Notes: generated by a model not told the origin, from the letters alone. A DNA stretch of 64,000 bases from Apostichopus japonicus (GCF_037975245.1 NC_092574.1:7212213-7276212), one strand, 5' to 3'. Shown: positions 12,201 to 51,427, counted from the first letter of the stretch. A program made the numbers and translations.

Positions 12201-15200
12201 TGCAAATTGTTGGCAATGGCTTTTATGGTTTTTTACTTTCCAAATGTATATTTAACAGTTTGGGGTGTTCGCAAATAGACTTGCATGCATTAATGTATCT
12301 ATTATGGAATTAGATAAACGCGTAAAGAGAAATAATAATCATCATCATAAAAAACAAAAACAAAAAACAATTCCATTCAGATGTTAATAAGATCTCATTG
12401 TTAAAATAGATTCATAGTTTCGATTGTAATAAAATGGTTTACCTTTGACCCCAGTTCTCAGATGTCGACCTTTCTGTGTTGACGCAGAGCTTATTAACTT
12501 GAAATGCAAAAAGTAAAAAATGTTGTAAAGTGACTTGAAAACCACAAAAAAAAAACATTCCTGAAATATCATTTTCGCCCACGAGTACATGAAAATAGCG
12601 TTTTTCCGAGCGTTTCAAGAACTGTCAAATATCATACTAAATGATCTTCAGAGACAGGAATGAGAGATAAGGAGAGAGTGTTTATTAGGAAGCTTGGGCG
12701 GTGGTGAGGGCGTGGGAGGGCAGGGGAAGATGAATGGGAGCATTGGGAATGATACATGAGGAAAAAGCTGCTTGTTTCAATTCTCCAATGCAGGACTTTT
12801 TATTTTAAGTTTTGCTTCAAACCTAGAGAGTAATGATCTTCACACTGAAACAGTATTGTCTCAAAATATCCTAGAATAAATCTAAGTGGTCACCGATGGT
12901 ACAAATTTGATCACATACCTTTTAATGCCAGCTATATATATATATAATAAGATTGTGAGACATTTAATTATCTTATTTTGAGATATTAACTTTGTTGTTG
13001 GTGAATGAACGAAAGCGTACATATGCATACAGGAAAGAATCATTATCGAATACACGACACGTTAACAATTTGAGGGCGACACATGAGGGCAAAATAAGCA
13101 TAGTTTAAGCTATAGCCCCTGTGACAACAGTTATATACATATGCTTATACTAGTTAGCACTGTTTCTTCTGCGCTTGATCACCAGTTTGACTATTATGCA
13201 AAAATATGATTGAAATTCATTATTTAATTATTAATTTCGCTCTATCAGTTTGCCCCACTCAAACAAAAGGGAGTAATTTTTATTTAAATATGACAATTTG
13301 TCACCCAGACAATAAATAATGTGTTGTTACCAATAAATGTATTAAACGCCTATAATAGTGTACTGGTCCAAGCGCGCACAATATTTCTTGATTGATATTT
13401 TTCAAATGCAGTAGATAAGTTAATAGTCTGGATTATTATGGGATATCAGTATGTTCAACGCAAAATGCAGTTTTATTGTTAAAGAAATTTAAATCTGTCA
13501 AAGGTCATGTTATTATTTGACGTCACAAATTTTGTCAAGAAACTGTTCCTTACGATAGGAGGCATCTATGTTATAGCGTATCGCTATATATGTTCGAAAT
13601 CAGATTCTTCACAATTTTAAGGGGACGACTGAATCATGTATTAAAATTTCGGTTAATTCGCCCACATTTTCTAATAACATTCTACTATTTTCTTGATTTA
13701 TTAAGTTATTATTAAAATCATTTCTCGCCGATCATTTTTTATTTAACCTTTAAGAAATGGAATCATGGTTCGTTGTATTATGCATTGTTTGGCAGCGTAC
13801 ACGGTGTGTGTACTTAAATGAGTCACAAACCCAAACATCATTATTTAGTCTGTGTGATAGGCATGAAGATCATGAACAAATCCCCCCTCCCTCACGCCCT
13901 CCACCACCCCCCAAACAGCTTAGAAAAATACAATTCCTTTTTGGGAGATATTACAAATTTAATGATCCTCAAGTTATCACACAAATCTAAAATATGACGT
14001 CATCGAGCCACATGTGCTTATTATAACATATGATGTATTTATTTTTTAACAATGTTTAATTTCTGTAAATGGAGATGGGATTCTAAAAATGACTGAATCT
14101 AAAATACTGCGATACTTAACATAACCTAATGCTGGTAGTGGTTTCCCAATAATTGCCAACACTGAGAAATAGATAGATTGAGCAAAGTATCACATCCTAG
14201 TGGTACTACGATATCACAGATTGACAAAATGAGGACTCCCAGATGTGAACTTTGATTTGAAATAAGGAAACCTCCCCCCAAACCGGAGTAAGGTTTTCTT
14301 AGCTGTTTGGGCGGGGGTAGGGGGGGGGGGGGCGTTGCACCTCACAAAGATATTTGTCATCTAAGCTAAATATGATGGTTTGGGCTTGTGTCTCCTCGTA
14401 AGGTTATCCGTATTGCTTGTCACGTGTTACAGAAATTCAAATAAAGGTCAAACCATGCTTTTTTTTACGGACACCCGGAAACATCCGAAAATGTTTCTTA
14501 GTGGTCGATTCAATTTAATTGCCTAATTTACCCTCTTAATCTTAGAGGATAATTTCGGTAGATTAAAACGGCCCACGGCAAAAGACTTTTTTGTTGTTGT
14601 AACCATTTAGTTCCTTTTCGTGGAAGCAATACCTATGACCTATTAAGTTAGAAAGGTTAAGTTTCCTGTACATTTGTTTTTAGTTAATAACGTATGTAAA
14701 TAAGAATTGAGATGACATTCTAATGAAAGTATATAGAGGGGTGGAAGGAGGGTTAAATTAGGAAGTTTGTTCGCAAATTTTATACTATGTAAATTTTATG
14801 TGTAAAACAATAATGTTATTCGGAAATGTCAATTTTAAAATGATAAGAACGATGATGCAATACAATTTCAATATCCAAATATTATTTTGCTTTCATTTCG
14901 AGACTCGGTAGTACACCCAGGGAAGACTAGGGTCGTGATACTGATAGGGGGGTGGGAGGGGGTGATGGTGGAAGGGGTGTGTGGCTGAGTGGTTGGGTAA
15001 GAGGATGGGGCAGACGAAGAAAAAAGAAAAAAGCAAAGATTATGTTTCGATTTACAGAATTTATCCTTTACGTATTAAGAAGAAAAAAACATTAAATCAA
15101 CTCCCATTTGAAAGGGAAAACTCAAATTAGAGTGGGAAACAAAGTATTTGCTTATGAAAGGATTCTTGATTTTTCTTTTAGTCTAGGTCATTAATAATAA

Positions 15201-16284
15201 AGAAGAAAAAAAACAAAGCAATCGACAATAACCTAACCCCCCCCCCCCTCCTACAACTAAACCACATGCATACATACGAAAGATACCACAAACATAGGTT
15301 GTTGTACCTGGCAGACAGAAACCCAAGACAAAAAAATGAAGTCCCTCTCCTTAATTTGCATAAATGAGTTGTCAAACACTATCACGGTATATGTCGTTTT
15401 GTTCTAGCCATGCGTTATTATTTAGTTTCACTAAACAAACCGCCTACAAAATACTTTTACGAACGATAGTCAATTATTTTAGCAGGAGAACCGATTTTTC
15501 GTTCATTGTTCAAGTAACTTAAGGAAGAAATTATTGTCTGTCTCGAGATAATTTTCAACAGTCGATGGTTCTTAAAAAAAATGATTTTTAAATCCTCAAA
15601 AGAATACTCATAGTTTTCTTCAATCAACGATCGAGCGTTAATTTTCAAATACGTGAAGAAGTATATACTCCACACGCACAGGAAATTCTTTTGAATTGAC
15701 GTCTGAGGACTTTCTTTGTTTAAGTCATCAGTCACAATACAAAACAATGGCACACACTACACACACACACATACACGCTACCGTCGACAGTTAGCTTTAT
15801 TATGTAAATCACACTTACGTCATCATAACGCCAACGAATCCTAATATTTCCAGAAAAAAATCAGAATTCATTTCTTTTAACTGTTTAATTTAAAAGTAGA
15901 AATATTATCAAATGGTTTTTGCATACAATGGAATAAGAAATGGAACCAACGCTAAACATTCTCTCGTCAATAGTTTTGTTTTTAATCATGTCACGTGATA
16001 ATTCATATACCTTCAGTGAATAAAATCATAGTCATGAATCTATGCTTCCTTTGCCGCGAGGGAATTTGCACTCGGGAAGCAGACATTTTGCGGTATTTGT
16101 TTGATTGACTACAACAATGAAATCGAAGTCTTTAACTTTCAGGATATTTTCTTATATATTCTGAGAGGAATCATATCTCATGTAAATCTAACAGAGAACA
16201 GAGAACAAGAAAATGAAAGTACCTTAAGAATGATCAGTTTTAGAATTTATATTAACATAGTTTATTTACAAAAACGTAGGCCTT

Positions 16285-16326
<42 letters not shown>

Positions 16327-16345
16327 TATATATGTATATATATTA
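16285..16345. repeat. (TA)n microsatellite
   Basis: About 60 bp of alternating TA with a few interruptions. Frames reading Ile-Tyr repeats across it are artefacts of the dinucleotide. Confidence 0.9.
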
Positions 16346-17143
16346 TATTCACTAAGTTAGGATTTGATTCCATATTACAAATGACTTCCCAACATTTTGG
16401 ACTTTTTGGTTTCTTCATACGATCTAAAATATCAAAACGAATAAGCGTCTTTGGTTTTATTCAACTTTTTATTTTTCTTAAACCACAAAGCAGACATTAA
16501 GATCATTCAGATAGTTAGTAAGCCCCAGTCAGCTTTATAAGAAATAACTGTACATTCACACACTGTTTATATTCCCCAGGTGATACTTTTTTTTGTAAAA
16601 TATCACTTACTATACGATATTTCACTCGTTTTAATTGCCGACCTTGTGTATAATATGAAGTAATATACCGTACTTCGTCACCTGTTATAGCCTATATAAA
16701 GTATAGTTTGGTAACTAAATGATATGCAAGAATGGGTTAACGCCTGAACGAGCTAGAGAGGGATGTGTGATGGGACAGGGGGGGGGGGTTGTGGGGGGGG
16801 GAGAATGGTAGACTACAAAAGCTATGCAGTTACACGGTGGTAGATGATACATCTAACTATGTCAGAAACTTATTTTTCTGATAAAGAAAAAGTAACGAAT
16901 CTCGTTCTGGCAGACAATTATGCAATTAATTAAGTTATTAATATGGAAGTTCTAGCCAAGAAGAAGGTCACTTTGTCGGATAACCAAATGAAATACCCAC
17001 CATTAGACATATTCTGCCTGTAAATATATATATTTTTGTTAGCCGAATTCATTGATGGAAGCAACAACTGGGTCTCGTGTCCCCGTATCATTGTAATTAG
17101 AAACGAAAACGGTTTGTTAATCAATTTCGAACAATTTGCTAGA

Positions 17144-17149
17144 TTTATT
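17144..17149 (-). promoter_or_regulatory. Possible polyadenylation signal of the - strand GABA receptor gene
   Basis: On the minus strand this reads AATAAA about 350 bases past the stop codon at 17499. If used, the C-rich minisatellite at 17240-17465 would lie in the 3' UTR as a G-rich tract. AATAAA is frequent in AT-rich DNA, so this is only a candidate. Confidence 0.25.
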
Positions 17150-17239
17150 TAGAATAGCTTGCAATATTTCTTCAAAGCATATATTGTCATTTAATGGAAT
17201 TGATATGTGTTGTTATACGAGCACAGCTTCGGTAATAGC

Positions 17240-17465
17240 CCCCTGCCCCCCTTCTCCTGCCCCTACCCTCTGCCCTCGGCCCCAGCCCCTTCCGCCTGCC
17301 CCTACCCTCTGCCCTCGGCCCCAGCCCCTTCCGCCTGCCCCCGCGCCCGCCCACTCCCCCTGCACCCTGCCCCTACCCTCTGCCCCCTACCCTCTGCCCC
17401 TGCCACCTGTCCCTGCCCACGACCCACTTCCCCCGGCACCCCTTCCCCTGCCCCCTGCCCCCCAC
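17240..17465. repeat. C-rich minisatellite (CCCCTGCC / CCTCTGCC units)
   Basis: About 225 bp of tandem variants of CCCCTGCCCCTACCCTCTGC, including a near-exact repeat of about 50 bp. It lies just 3' of the - strand GABA receptor stop codon. Pro-rich (+) and Gly-rich (-) open frames here are compositional. Confidence 0.88.
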
Positions 17466-17498
17466 AGAAAAATGGGTTAAAGAGAGGAGAAGATGTTG

Positions 17499-41528
<24,030 letters not shown>

Positions 41529-43570
41529 TTTTCTTTCATTGACTCAAGTGGTTCTCTCAGACATTTTTTTTACAATTCCCTATAGAACGAAACTGTTAAC
41601 GCTCGGCGGTCATCCTCAGCAACGAAAACGTATATAGCTATTAAGTACAGTCTTTGCAATATGTTGACTATATATCACAGCAGCAATATATGACGTATTT
41701 GTTTGTCTAACAAATAAATACACTTCCTTTGAGATGACAAGAAAAGGTGAAAACAAAGAAAGAAAGAATGCTATCAACACAAACTCATAATGGAAAAAGC
41801 ATATCGGCTCTCTATATAGAAGAGGTGATGATAACGTTCTGCGCATGATCTCAAGAGAGAACCTTATCGACGACAGCGTGTTGTGTCCAAAGTGTTTCGT
41901 GATTGAAAGCACTTCACGCGCTACTGGAGGCAGTTTAATACACCAGCGTTATCTTGTCATCAGTCATTTAGGCACTAAGCTTAGTTCCTGGAGAGACTAG
42001 CGAGGAGGATGGAGAAGAAGAAAAAAGAAGAAAAAGACGAAGACAAAAAAATTCACAACAGAGTAGATTGTCATAAGTCACGCGGCAAAGATCTCGCTGC
42101 ATATGACATTCCCGTCGTAAAACTCACGCAAAATATTACATACACAAAAATCTTTTTTACTGCGGAGAGAAAAATTTAATTTCTATATTGTTTCCGCATG
42201 GTGAAACCCGTAGTTCATTTCCGGTTTGTAGAGAAATATTTCAAGGTTGTTTATTCTTTCATATATATTCTTTCCCCCTCATATCTTTTTAGGAGGCCAA
42301 ATACTCAATGGCAATTCTGTTCCTTGCGTGTCAGTTGGAAAGCAGATATCTTATGAAAATGGACAGTTTCTATTGTGTTGTCATATCCACCGATTTTTTT
42401 TTATTGTGTTAATATCACAACCAATATGTCATTATACGAAGGTATTACCATGTCGGATCCCCGGACAGACATTGGACGTAAATTTCATCCTTTTCGTTTC
42501 ATTACAAACTGTGGATATATTGGTAATTTGGATTTCTCCTATGACAAAGTAATTAAAAGGATCATAGATAATTTATAATAACTGGTAAAAGAAAAAACTG
42601 CACATTCGGTGTGTAGAGAAATATCACTGACATAGCCTATTAGGTGAATTAATTGATATTTTATATTGTGAATTGTATATGGTCACATATTTAGTGTATA
42701 CCTGCTTTATGATTCATATCTTCAGTTTGGTACAAACCAACATTAATGGATATTTCGTCTATTTTGATTGTCAAATGTTTACTATAATGGTTATATCCGT
42801 TTCCCTTTTATTTTGATGATCTATTTCTTTCCACTACTTTTCATTGTATGTGAGGGTGTGTGTGTGTTTGTTTTGTATTCTGACCGAGGACTTGCACAAA
42901 AGAATTCCAGGTCCTCGGATGTGATTTCTAAAGAATCACCATGTCCTCGAAAGAATTATATTGTTATGGGGTATTGTTAAGGTTAGGGTACGTGGATTTG
43001 AACAATGGAAAAACAATGGGGTCCTCGGTTTGAATGTAAAACACACCTGTGTGTATGTGTTGGTATTTTTATTTAACACTTTTTCCTACATGTCGTTTAA
43101 GCGAGAGGTTGAGGAGAGGATGCCCAACTGATCACGGCATCAAATCTCAAACCTGCAGGTTTAGTGACTCTTCTCATTAAGTGCACACTATTCTCGCATA
43201 TAGTTATCAGTGGGAATTGGTTTACGGGTTTTTAAACCGTGCATCAATTAAATGTTGGGCTATGAGACGAGCATGTATAATTAACACATGTTTATAGCTG
43301 TTACAGAAAGAAAATGTGAAACTGTTAAACTCATGGAAAAGCAGATAAATAATAACAAGCGACTGGTGATATGAGGCTACATTGAGTTTAATCTCAAAGA
43401 GAACGATTAGTTATAGAAGGCTATATTTGTTCATACTGAAAGATCAAAGAGAAGAAAAATGTAAAATCCAAGACTGTTGAACACAGACACAGCAAATATA
43501 TGAAGAACGATTTAAAATGAGGGATACATGGCCGGAAGGAAAAGACAGAATTGATTGAATAGGTTTAAGT
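41529..43570. other. 5' flank of the - strand GABA receptor
   Basis: Likely 5' UTR and promoter near 41529-42000, though no TATA box or start site can be fixed. A dispersed repeat copy lies at 42849-43060. No gene is recognised. Confidence 0.5.
42849..43060. repeat. Dispersed repeat with GTCCTCG inverted motifs, copy B
   Basis: Matches 1349-1561 almost base for base over about 210 bp in the same orientation. CCGAGGAC near 42883 and GTCCTCGG near 42912 form an inverted pair. It ends in a (GT)n run like copy A. Confidence 0.75.
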
Positions 43571-43735
43571 TTACAGACGAGCAAGTTTGTTTCTTCCAAT
43601 TCGACAGAGAATTTGAAGAGTAAAATCAGTGACTAAATATTTGTGTAGATGATGTAACGGTTCGATAAACTTTGATCCGTTACCGGATTCAAAGGGATTA
43701 AGGTCATGGAAAATCTTTGCATCGTGAAATGCCGC
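43571..43735 (-). CDS. Weak candidate terminal exon of the glutamate receptor
   Basis: A good acceptor (TTTATTTTTCCAG) precedes an in-phase open frame of 54 codons starting AAFHDAKIFHDLNPFESG and ending GRNKLARL before a stop. Its phase would fit the preceding exon at 52700-52837, but the intron would be 9 kb. The residues lack the Ser/Thr/Pro richness or PDZ-ligand end I would expect. A chance open frame is equally likely. Confidence 0.2.
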   Translation of the reverse strand, partial: AAFHDAKIFHDLNPFESGNGSKFIEPLHHLHKYLVTDFTLQILCRIGRNKLARL

Positions 43736-44454
43736 CTGGAAAAATAAATAGTTATCAAATATATTGGCAAGGGCACAAAACAATGATTTTCATAAGGACA
43801 GTTGTTTCTTGTACCAAACGCAGCTGGTTTTTAATAAGTTCCTATATATAAATATATATATATCGGAGGCCACGGAAGGTTGAACGGGAGAATGTCTCTC
43901 TCTCTGCAATCTTTTGAATTGAGTTGTAGTTCCTGCTTTTACTTCACTCACGGAATCTAATAATGATGAAATTTTCAGTCTTCGGGGTGATCTATTTCCG
44001 TATTAAGACTGGGGAAAAGTCGCTTATTTTGCAAAATGTGTATTTTCAACATATCATTTTAAGAATTGACTGATAATAAGTGTAAGTGTCCTAAGAATAA
44101 TGCTTTGACATCAATCTTATACCATCCAGGTATCTTTTGCATTCTCCATCAGTTCAATCACACATAGCTGTATGTTTTTTTTGTTTTGTCGCCTCCAGGA
44201 AGCACTGGCGAATCACATATATACGCTTTATTTTTCTTCGTGACGGAAAGTACCGCAAAAGGCAATCTGTCTTTATCAGATAGATAGATATATGATACTT
44301 TTCCTACTCAGAACATGTTATCGCTACAACTTATCAACCTCACAGGATTCATTTCCTTTGATACATTTTCAGATCACACTGATTTGATATTCAGTCATTG
44401 GAGCTATACGTTAAACTGGCAATGTTTATCTATAAATAAAATAATACATATATA

Positions 44455-44607
44455 TTCATAGATATATATCTATATATATTATTTTATTATATATATATAT
44501 ATATACAATATTACATATATGTATATGTATAAATTTATATATATATATATATAAATTTATAAATATATATATATATATATGTGTGTGTATATATGTATAT
44601 ATATATA

Positions 44608-44654
<47 letters not shown>

Positions 44655-44702
44655 TTATATATATATATATAAAACATATATAAATATATATATATATAAT
44701 AC

Positions 44703-44733
<31 letters not shown>

Positions 44734-44755
44734 ATACATATATAAATATGTAAGG

Positions 44756-44792
<37 letters not shown>
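44455..44792. repeat. TA-rich microsatellite array
   Basis: About 340 bp of TATATA with TGTGTG islands and ATAAATAT interruptions. Confidence 0.92.
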
Positions 44793-44795
<3 letters not shown>

Positions 44796-47700
44796 GCTAT
44801 TTTATCAAACAACTTTTAATCCGTGCTTTTAAGATGGATTAAAACCAAAAGTTCCAAAGCTATTATACGCAGAAGGGCCAGGGTGATATCCTTTTCTAAG
44901 TGTTATCCAACGATAGCGGTATATTTATCCAGTATTGATAGAAATACATCACTAAGAGAGTAAACTGCACTTTAGTTGTCCTTCAACTTATAGCTCCTTG
45001 AGCAAACAATAACGGCTCTTGCTTTTCGTGCAATATAACCATTGAGAGAAATAGTTTCATTTCCATTGGATTAATATCTGTAAAGCCGAGGATGTCTCAA
45101 GGTGAGACAAAATATAAATATACATTCAGTCATATCAATAATTCCCCCTTCCTTTGACTGCATATTGACTTTGAAATGAATGATAGAGACATGTTTTAAG
45201 TGCAGTACGTAACACAGTGACATCATAAAATGGGAAAGATTTAATAATTGAACAGTCGTGTGAGCTGCTTATTAACTTTTGTGAGAGAAAAGAGTATAGT
45301 TGTGACCTTTAGACCTATGTTGCTGGAGTCGGTACAGCGGTAGAGACCTGAAAATGTTATAAGGAAATGCTCTATTTAGTCTTAATTAACACAGGGACGT
45401 TTTTAAAAATACAAATTCATTTCATTTGTCAAAATAATGAAAAAATGGGTACTTTTCCCAAAAAAGTGGACATCTCTTATTTATATGAGCGGGGCATTTC
45501 TTATTAATGATAGGGGAGGGGGGGGGGGCACTTGTGTTGTTTTTCGACAAACTGTGACGGGTGCGTGCACCTGTTCCATTCCACCGACTCAGCCACCCCT
45601 GTATATACATGGGTAATGAAACCACAATGGTATAGTGTGATATGCTTGGCGAAGCAAGTCGAACCGCTGTGTGAGTATAATACTTCAACATGTCAAAGGT
45701 CATAAAATGGCCCATCATAGCGAGCATCGCATATAACTCAATTGGACAGTTTCCATATAGTGATAGTTTTGGAAATGAATGTTCATTTTTTTTATAAGGT
45801 TAATATGTGAGTAAACTACATGAATGTACGGCATTTCATTTATGATGTTTCGGAAAAGGCATTATTGCTACGAAAAGCTAAGTTTAAGAAACTAAAAAAA
45901 ACTGCCCCAGAGATAGATCAAAACAATACTCTTCATTTTCGTTTTGACTTGACATCATCGCAGAAAATAAGACATCAAAAAGATGGTGTATAGTTTATTG
46001 GGTTTTTTTTTTACACTATTTCTCTTACCGTTATATAGGTTCAGTTAGTCTGTGAATTCCCACATCTTTGAAGTTCAAATATTTCATGATAACTTCAATA
46101 TGACATGAGTTATACAGCCTCCTATGCTACAACATACATTAAATGACAGTATCAGTAATTTTCCACGGCATATTCAAACAGTGTTTGATTAACATTACAA
46201 TATAAAAGAGGAAAAAAATAGGCTACATAGTAATAATATTGAACAGTACACTGCATCTGAAACATATGATGACGTAATAAACTTCATGTCATGGAATCGA
46301 TTTGCAGCGAAATTGCCTTCGGTGGTTTCCATTCAGGCGACACTGCTGGGATGACATATAGCTAATCAGTTAATCAGAATGTTTCTTATTATTATGGCTA
46401 CAGGCAATGTACAGCTGCACATGCGTGTAATTTTACGAATAACTATACGAGTAAGTTAACAGATCATTCCAAAATGAATTATCGCTGCATGCATGTTCAA
46501 AAGATGAAATCTAACTGCGTAAGGCGTGCAACCATTTCCATAATCATGTTAGCCATGATTTTGTCGATTTATTCACATGAATGTGTATAACATTTACGGC
46601 CATAATCACTTGTGTACAGTGTCGATATAAGGAACCTTGGGTTAAGAGTGGGGGAGGGGAGGGGGTCAAGTTGTTTGTTTTCGTGTACATGCTCTGTCTT
46701 GGGTGACTTTTTTTCCATAAAAAGTACGTCTCATGATGAAATACTCGCATATGATCTCATGATTGGGTTGTATATCTGCAATGGGCTAAAACATAATTGA
46801 CAGCTATGGGTCTATACAAGTCACCACAGACAATGATCACACTGCCTATGCCCTGTGGCGTAGCCTACATACTGACAGAAAGAATGATAAGAAGTGATGT
46901 TTTGCTAAATTAAGATACATTCTATGTTGAATTTGCTAGATTTTGGTGTTGAATTATAAGAATGTTAGATGACATGGAAGTACCATGAAAATGTGATCTG
47001 ATGTTTAATTTCATCAAATATGAAACCAGGAATGGGTGAAATTAGGCAAACAAATTCAAGATTCACAAATTGAAAAATTTAAATGTTTCTGTTCAGTTTT
47101 GTCGGAACCAACAATTATGTGCTAGATTAAACGTTTAATAGTTGGTAATTTAGAGAAGTAATACTGTAGTGTAACCATAGATATATCTGTTAGTTAGATT
47201 GAAAAAAAAACGTATCCAGATACTTGTGAATTTTATATCAAACTTCTTAAAAGTGATGTAAAACTCACAATTCAACATAAAGAGCAAATTTAAAATATTA
47301 TATATATATTATAATATATTTATATTATTGCAGATTTCAACGTAATCAATAAATTATACAATGTATGATTCCATATAGCATGTCTAAGGAGAGAATTCGT
47401 CAATCGTATATAGTTGAAGCTACGTTGTCTCTTTCACGAGTGTACTATTAGCAAGTTCGTTTAGACTCTGAGCCCCGGGTAACACTGTATCATGGACGAG
47501 TCTACCAAGGTTGTACGGCTTCCACGAACTATAGGTGATGACATTGTGTAGTTATTATTTCACCGAACGTTATGTTCACATGGTGACGGAATAAGAAATA
47601 TTGTTAAAAGGGCAGCACCCCTTCAACACCTGCCCTTCCCTTGCGCCCACGCCATCACCTTAGTAGTAAATTGTCTATTAATATTGTTCCACATGGGTGT

Positions 47701-50700
47701 ATATAATTATCGTTGAAACAACAAACAGGATTTAATCCAGAACTATTCTCTCCATATCAGTAAGTTGCACTGAAGTTTACCGATAAAAAGCTTTGTTGCT
47801 AAACTTAGTTGTTTTGATTTGTCACCTAAACGTTTCTATGGAACATTCATCAAACAGTTCATTTCTACCGAGTTTTTATTTTTTTTCCAATGACGCATGC
47901 ATGAATACCCCAACAGATAACCTGTTTTCTTGAAGAATACTAGTTTCACGAACTAAGTTAATACGATGAGAATCATGTGTCATATATCATTATTTTCAAA
48001 GTGAATGAATACATAGCTTGGAGTACCTCTTATATGGTAAATACAAGTGTTAAGATGTTATCAAATTCATTTGAGTCCACTCACGATATCTGTAGCGACT
48101 TTTATATCTGTTAAAGATAAACGGTGACCTTCTTGAGGGCGCCTTCATTTCATGCAAATGGTGCCAAATATAGATGAGATTTCCTGTTACCCTCGCTAAT
48201 GAATAACTTTGCGCCTGCGCACTTGAGTTGATGAACAGATGAAAGAGGATTGCCCTTGCACCCATCAAGAAAGAAGTAATTTAAGCAATAATAATAATAA
48301 TACTAAAATAATAATTATAATTATGATAAAAAAGACGGTATTACGTCATCGCTTTTATCTTCCCTATATCTAAACCATTTATTCTATTTGTTCTAACTGT
48401 ACATACTATATAGAGCAAATGGTATATATATTCAATAATTGACGTAATTTCGCTGTAAGCAATCGCGCACGTTATGCGCATCAATACAATTCAGAGCAGA
48501 AAGATTATAATTTTGCGTAATTTGTTGACACTACAAAATATGAATATGAACAGATATGACTTTAAAATCGAGGATACAAAATTTGAACGTTCCCACATAT
48601 ATTAGTTTGGGATATCTTCGTTGGATCACGTACTTTTGGTAACTATATTGGCATGGAATAGAAACGTTCTATTTATCTCTGTTGACATTTTCCTGCTTTG
48701 GAGGAAAGTGTGTATTGCTCAGTAACCACGGTAACTGCGCTTATCGGTCGGAATCGGTTCTTCGCAACGACTGCGCTCCTTCACTTCACGAGGAATCTGG
48801 TGAAATTAAGTAAGACAAAATCGATATTAAATTTCGATTAAAAATATGAAATTATCATATACTTCAAAAGTCATTTTGAATATCAGTCATGTATTGTACA
48901 ATTTCCGCAGCTGAATGTGGTTTCCAACTGCATTTGATTCTTATATTTATTATATATTTACATATATATTTATTTATATCATGATTTATTATACAAAAAA
49001 ACTTTTTTTATACCAGGTATGTAATTAGTTTGATTATGCGTCCCCAAAAGATGTTTATTGCCGCAAGAAAGTGTTAACATATATAACACAAATGATAGCG
49101 TCTGTACTTAAGTTTAGCTCATTTTACATATCAGAACTAGAACGGTTTGATATCCTCCTAAAATGTTTTTTAAGGTAATTATTAGCTTTGGGTCAATTTG
49201 TGCAAGAAATATTCATTCATAGCATATTGTATGGACATTGCACTATATTATATTAGCGCGTAGGAAAATGGACGGAAGAAGGGCAGAGATACAGTTCTGT
49301 CTCTCTATAAAAACTACTGGAAGTAGGGCAAAAGTGTCTTGATGCCCACAACCTCATTTTTTGGGATGCACTCCACAGCTTTCCCGAATCATTCCAATCT
49401 GAAATTTGACTTATTTACTTTGAATAACTCAAAATTTGATTTCATTAGATAACAATTAAAAAACAAAACAATTAATCACTTTAAACCAAATTATGTGTAT
49501 AGCAGTGGAAGCTTCAAAACATTTTAGTGGAAAGCAGGTGAGAAATTGGGGTAAGTGGAGGTAGGGGAGGGGGGGGGGGTTGGAGGGTTGGCGGTAGAAA
49601 TCCGCACTTCACAAGAAAAACAAGTATTTTAATTTCAAGTGGATTAAGCAGGTAATTTAGCATTCGTCAACAAGATAGTTTCGTAAATATATGCTCACAT
49701 GCTGTCTCGGTCATTTTGGCTTCAAGCTGATTGAACAAATAAGTCTTTTAAAAACAGTTAAATTTTAATCGTATCAGTCGTCAGGGTAACTCGACGTTAC
49801 TTTCAATATTATTCTACTTCTTGTTGAAAATATCAGTAAAACCGTGACCAACACCCCAAGAAAAATGTATAAATCCCGAGACCATTTTCTGGGAAATTCT
49901 AGCACTTTTCCTCAAAACACAAAATACACTATATAACGATTCGAGTCACTGCAAAGCCGAACACGTGCAGAACACATTTATATACGTTTGGCATATGTAT
50001 ACGAGTCCAATTCACATCAGGCCTCATTCCAAGGTGTGGTATTTCACACAATTTCGCCTCAGTCATTCGAGTTGAAATTTCAGACACGATGCTAAAGCTA
50101 CATGCATGAATTAAGGGGACTTTACAATTATTACAAATCACCTTCGGTCAGACGACACACTTAAAATTTATCTCTTAAATTTTTGCAGAGCTGTAATATC
50201 GATCGGAATACCGTCGTTCAATTTGAGAAATAAAAAAAAAAGGAGTGAAAAGAATCGCCCTTGAAAGGCGTAGAAGCAACTTCTGGTTTACTCTATATAT
50301 CAACAAATGATGAGACTCTGTCCGGCCAGGTACACGTATTTGTATAAAGTATACGGTATATTGAAGCCTAACAGCACGAATCGCAAATATGTGGTAGACA
50401 AACACGGAAGTGACGTAAGAGTATTTTGAATTGCATGCATCTCACGCGTGAGGCATCGGAAAATACAATAACCAAAGAAAAGACAAAAAAAAAAAGAGAA
50501 GAAAAGGATATTGTATTCAGTCAACAGAAAGGATCCTTTGTTCGTTTTTTTTTTCTTTGTTCGTGATTCATTGTTATGAATCAAACATATTTCTGCCGAA
50601 CGTTTCCATGGCAACCGACTGGAAATAGTCCAGTCAACAGAATTTAAATGATACACGACGGAAAAGAAAAGTGCATCGCAAACCATTGAAGTGGTCGCAT

Positions 50701-51285
50701 ATCTCCTCTCAAGTTTGAAATTGTTAATACTCTGTCTGAAGTAGAAATTTATAATTTTCGAGCAAAGCCCTCTTAACATTTATCAAAATGGCTCTACTAT
50801 ATAGTCCAATATGGGCGGTACACCCTGATTTCCGACACATCTCTCTGTGTCGACACACTTTTGCGATTGTGTGTATTTATTGTTAACTTATTGGTTGATA
50901 TACATACATCTTCTTTAGATGTGTTAAGATTTTTCAACCAACGATAATGGCATATTAGTTTTGTCTTCAAATCTTTGAATTTCGTGTTATTTGATGACGA
51001 TTTTTCCTAAGTCAAATAGAGCAATTTTGGCTTTTTTTTCCCAGTTGATTTTGATATTTGAATATTTTATTATTTTATTCGATGATAAAATCTCTTTTTC
51101 GGAGGAAAAGCACCAACTATTTCACACAGATCACATATTAGCACTTCAGCGTATCTCGTAAAACCGTCCTACAAAGAATGCCCATCCAACATTATTCAAC
51201 ATCGCTGTAGGCAATTTTTGTGATCGTTTGAAAGTAAAATCGATTCCACGAATCTGATAAATAAAAATTTGGTGGCAGCAACAAC

Positions 51286-51424
51286 AGCATAACCTATTTA
51301 CGAGCGATGATCAATCATATAACCAGTTAGACAATGATGTAATTGGTTTTCAATAACCAGTGGTAATTATAATCGCGTTATTGATCTATCGATCATATCG
51401 ACTAAAAGCTTCGTTTTCCGTTTA
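51286..51424. repeat. 138 bp direct repeat, left copy
   Basis: Starts AGCATAACCTATTTACGAGC and ends CTTCGTTTTCCGTTT. It is nearly identical to 51838-51976. The two were adjacent tandem copies before the hAT element inserted at their junction. Confidence 0.92.
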
Positions 51425-51427
51425 GCA

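Larger units (their letters stand above)
5769..17498. other. Gene-free interval between convergent GABA receptor genes
   Basis: I find no spliced or intact gene in these 11.7 kb on either strand. Open frames are short and fall in low-complexity sequence. Contents: probable 3' UTRs of both genes at the ends, a hAT-like MITE (8913-9256), several poly-G/poly-C tracts (near 8630, 9766, 10909, 14318, 15238, 16778), a (TA)n array (16285-16345), and a C-rich minisatellite at 17240-17465. Confidence 0.7.

Noticed and set aside
50300-50779. A 159-codon minus-strand frame
   Set aside because: Rich in Phe, Lys and Ser from A/T tracts, with no recognised motif or neighbouring exon.
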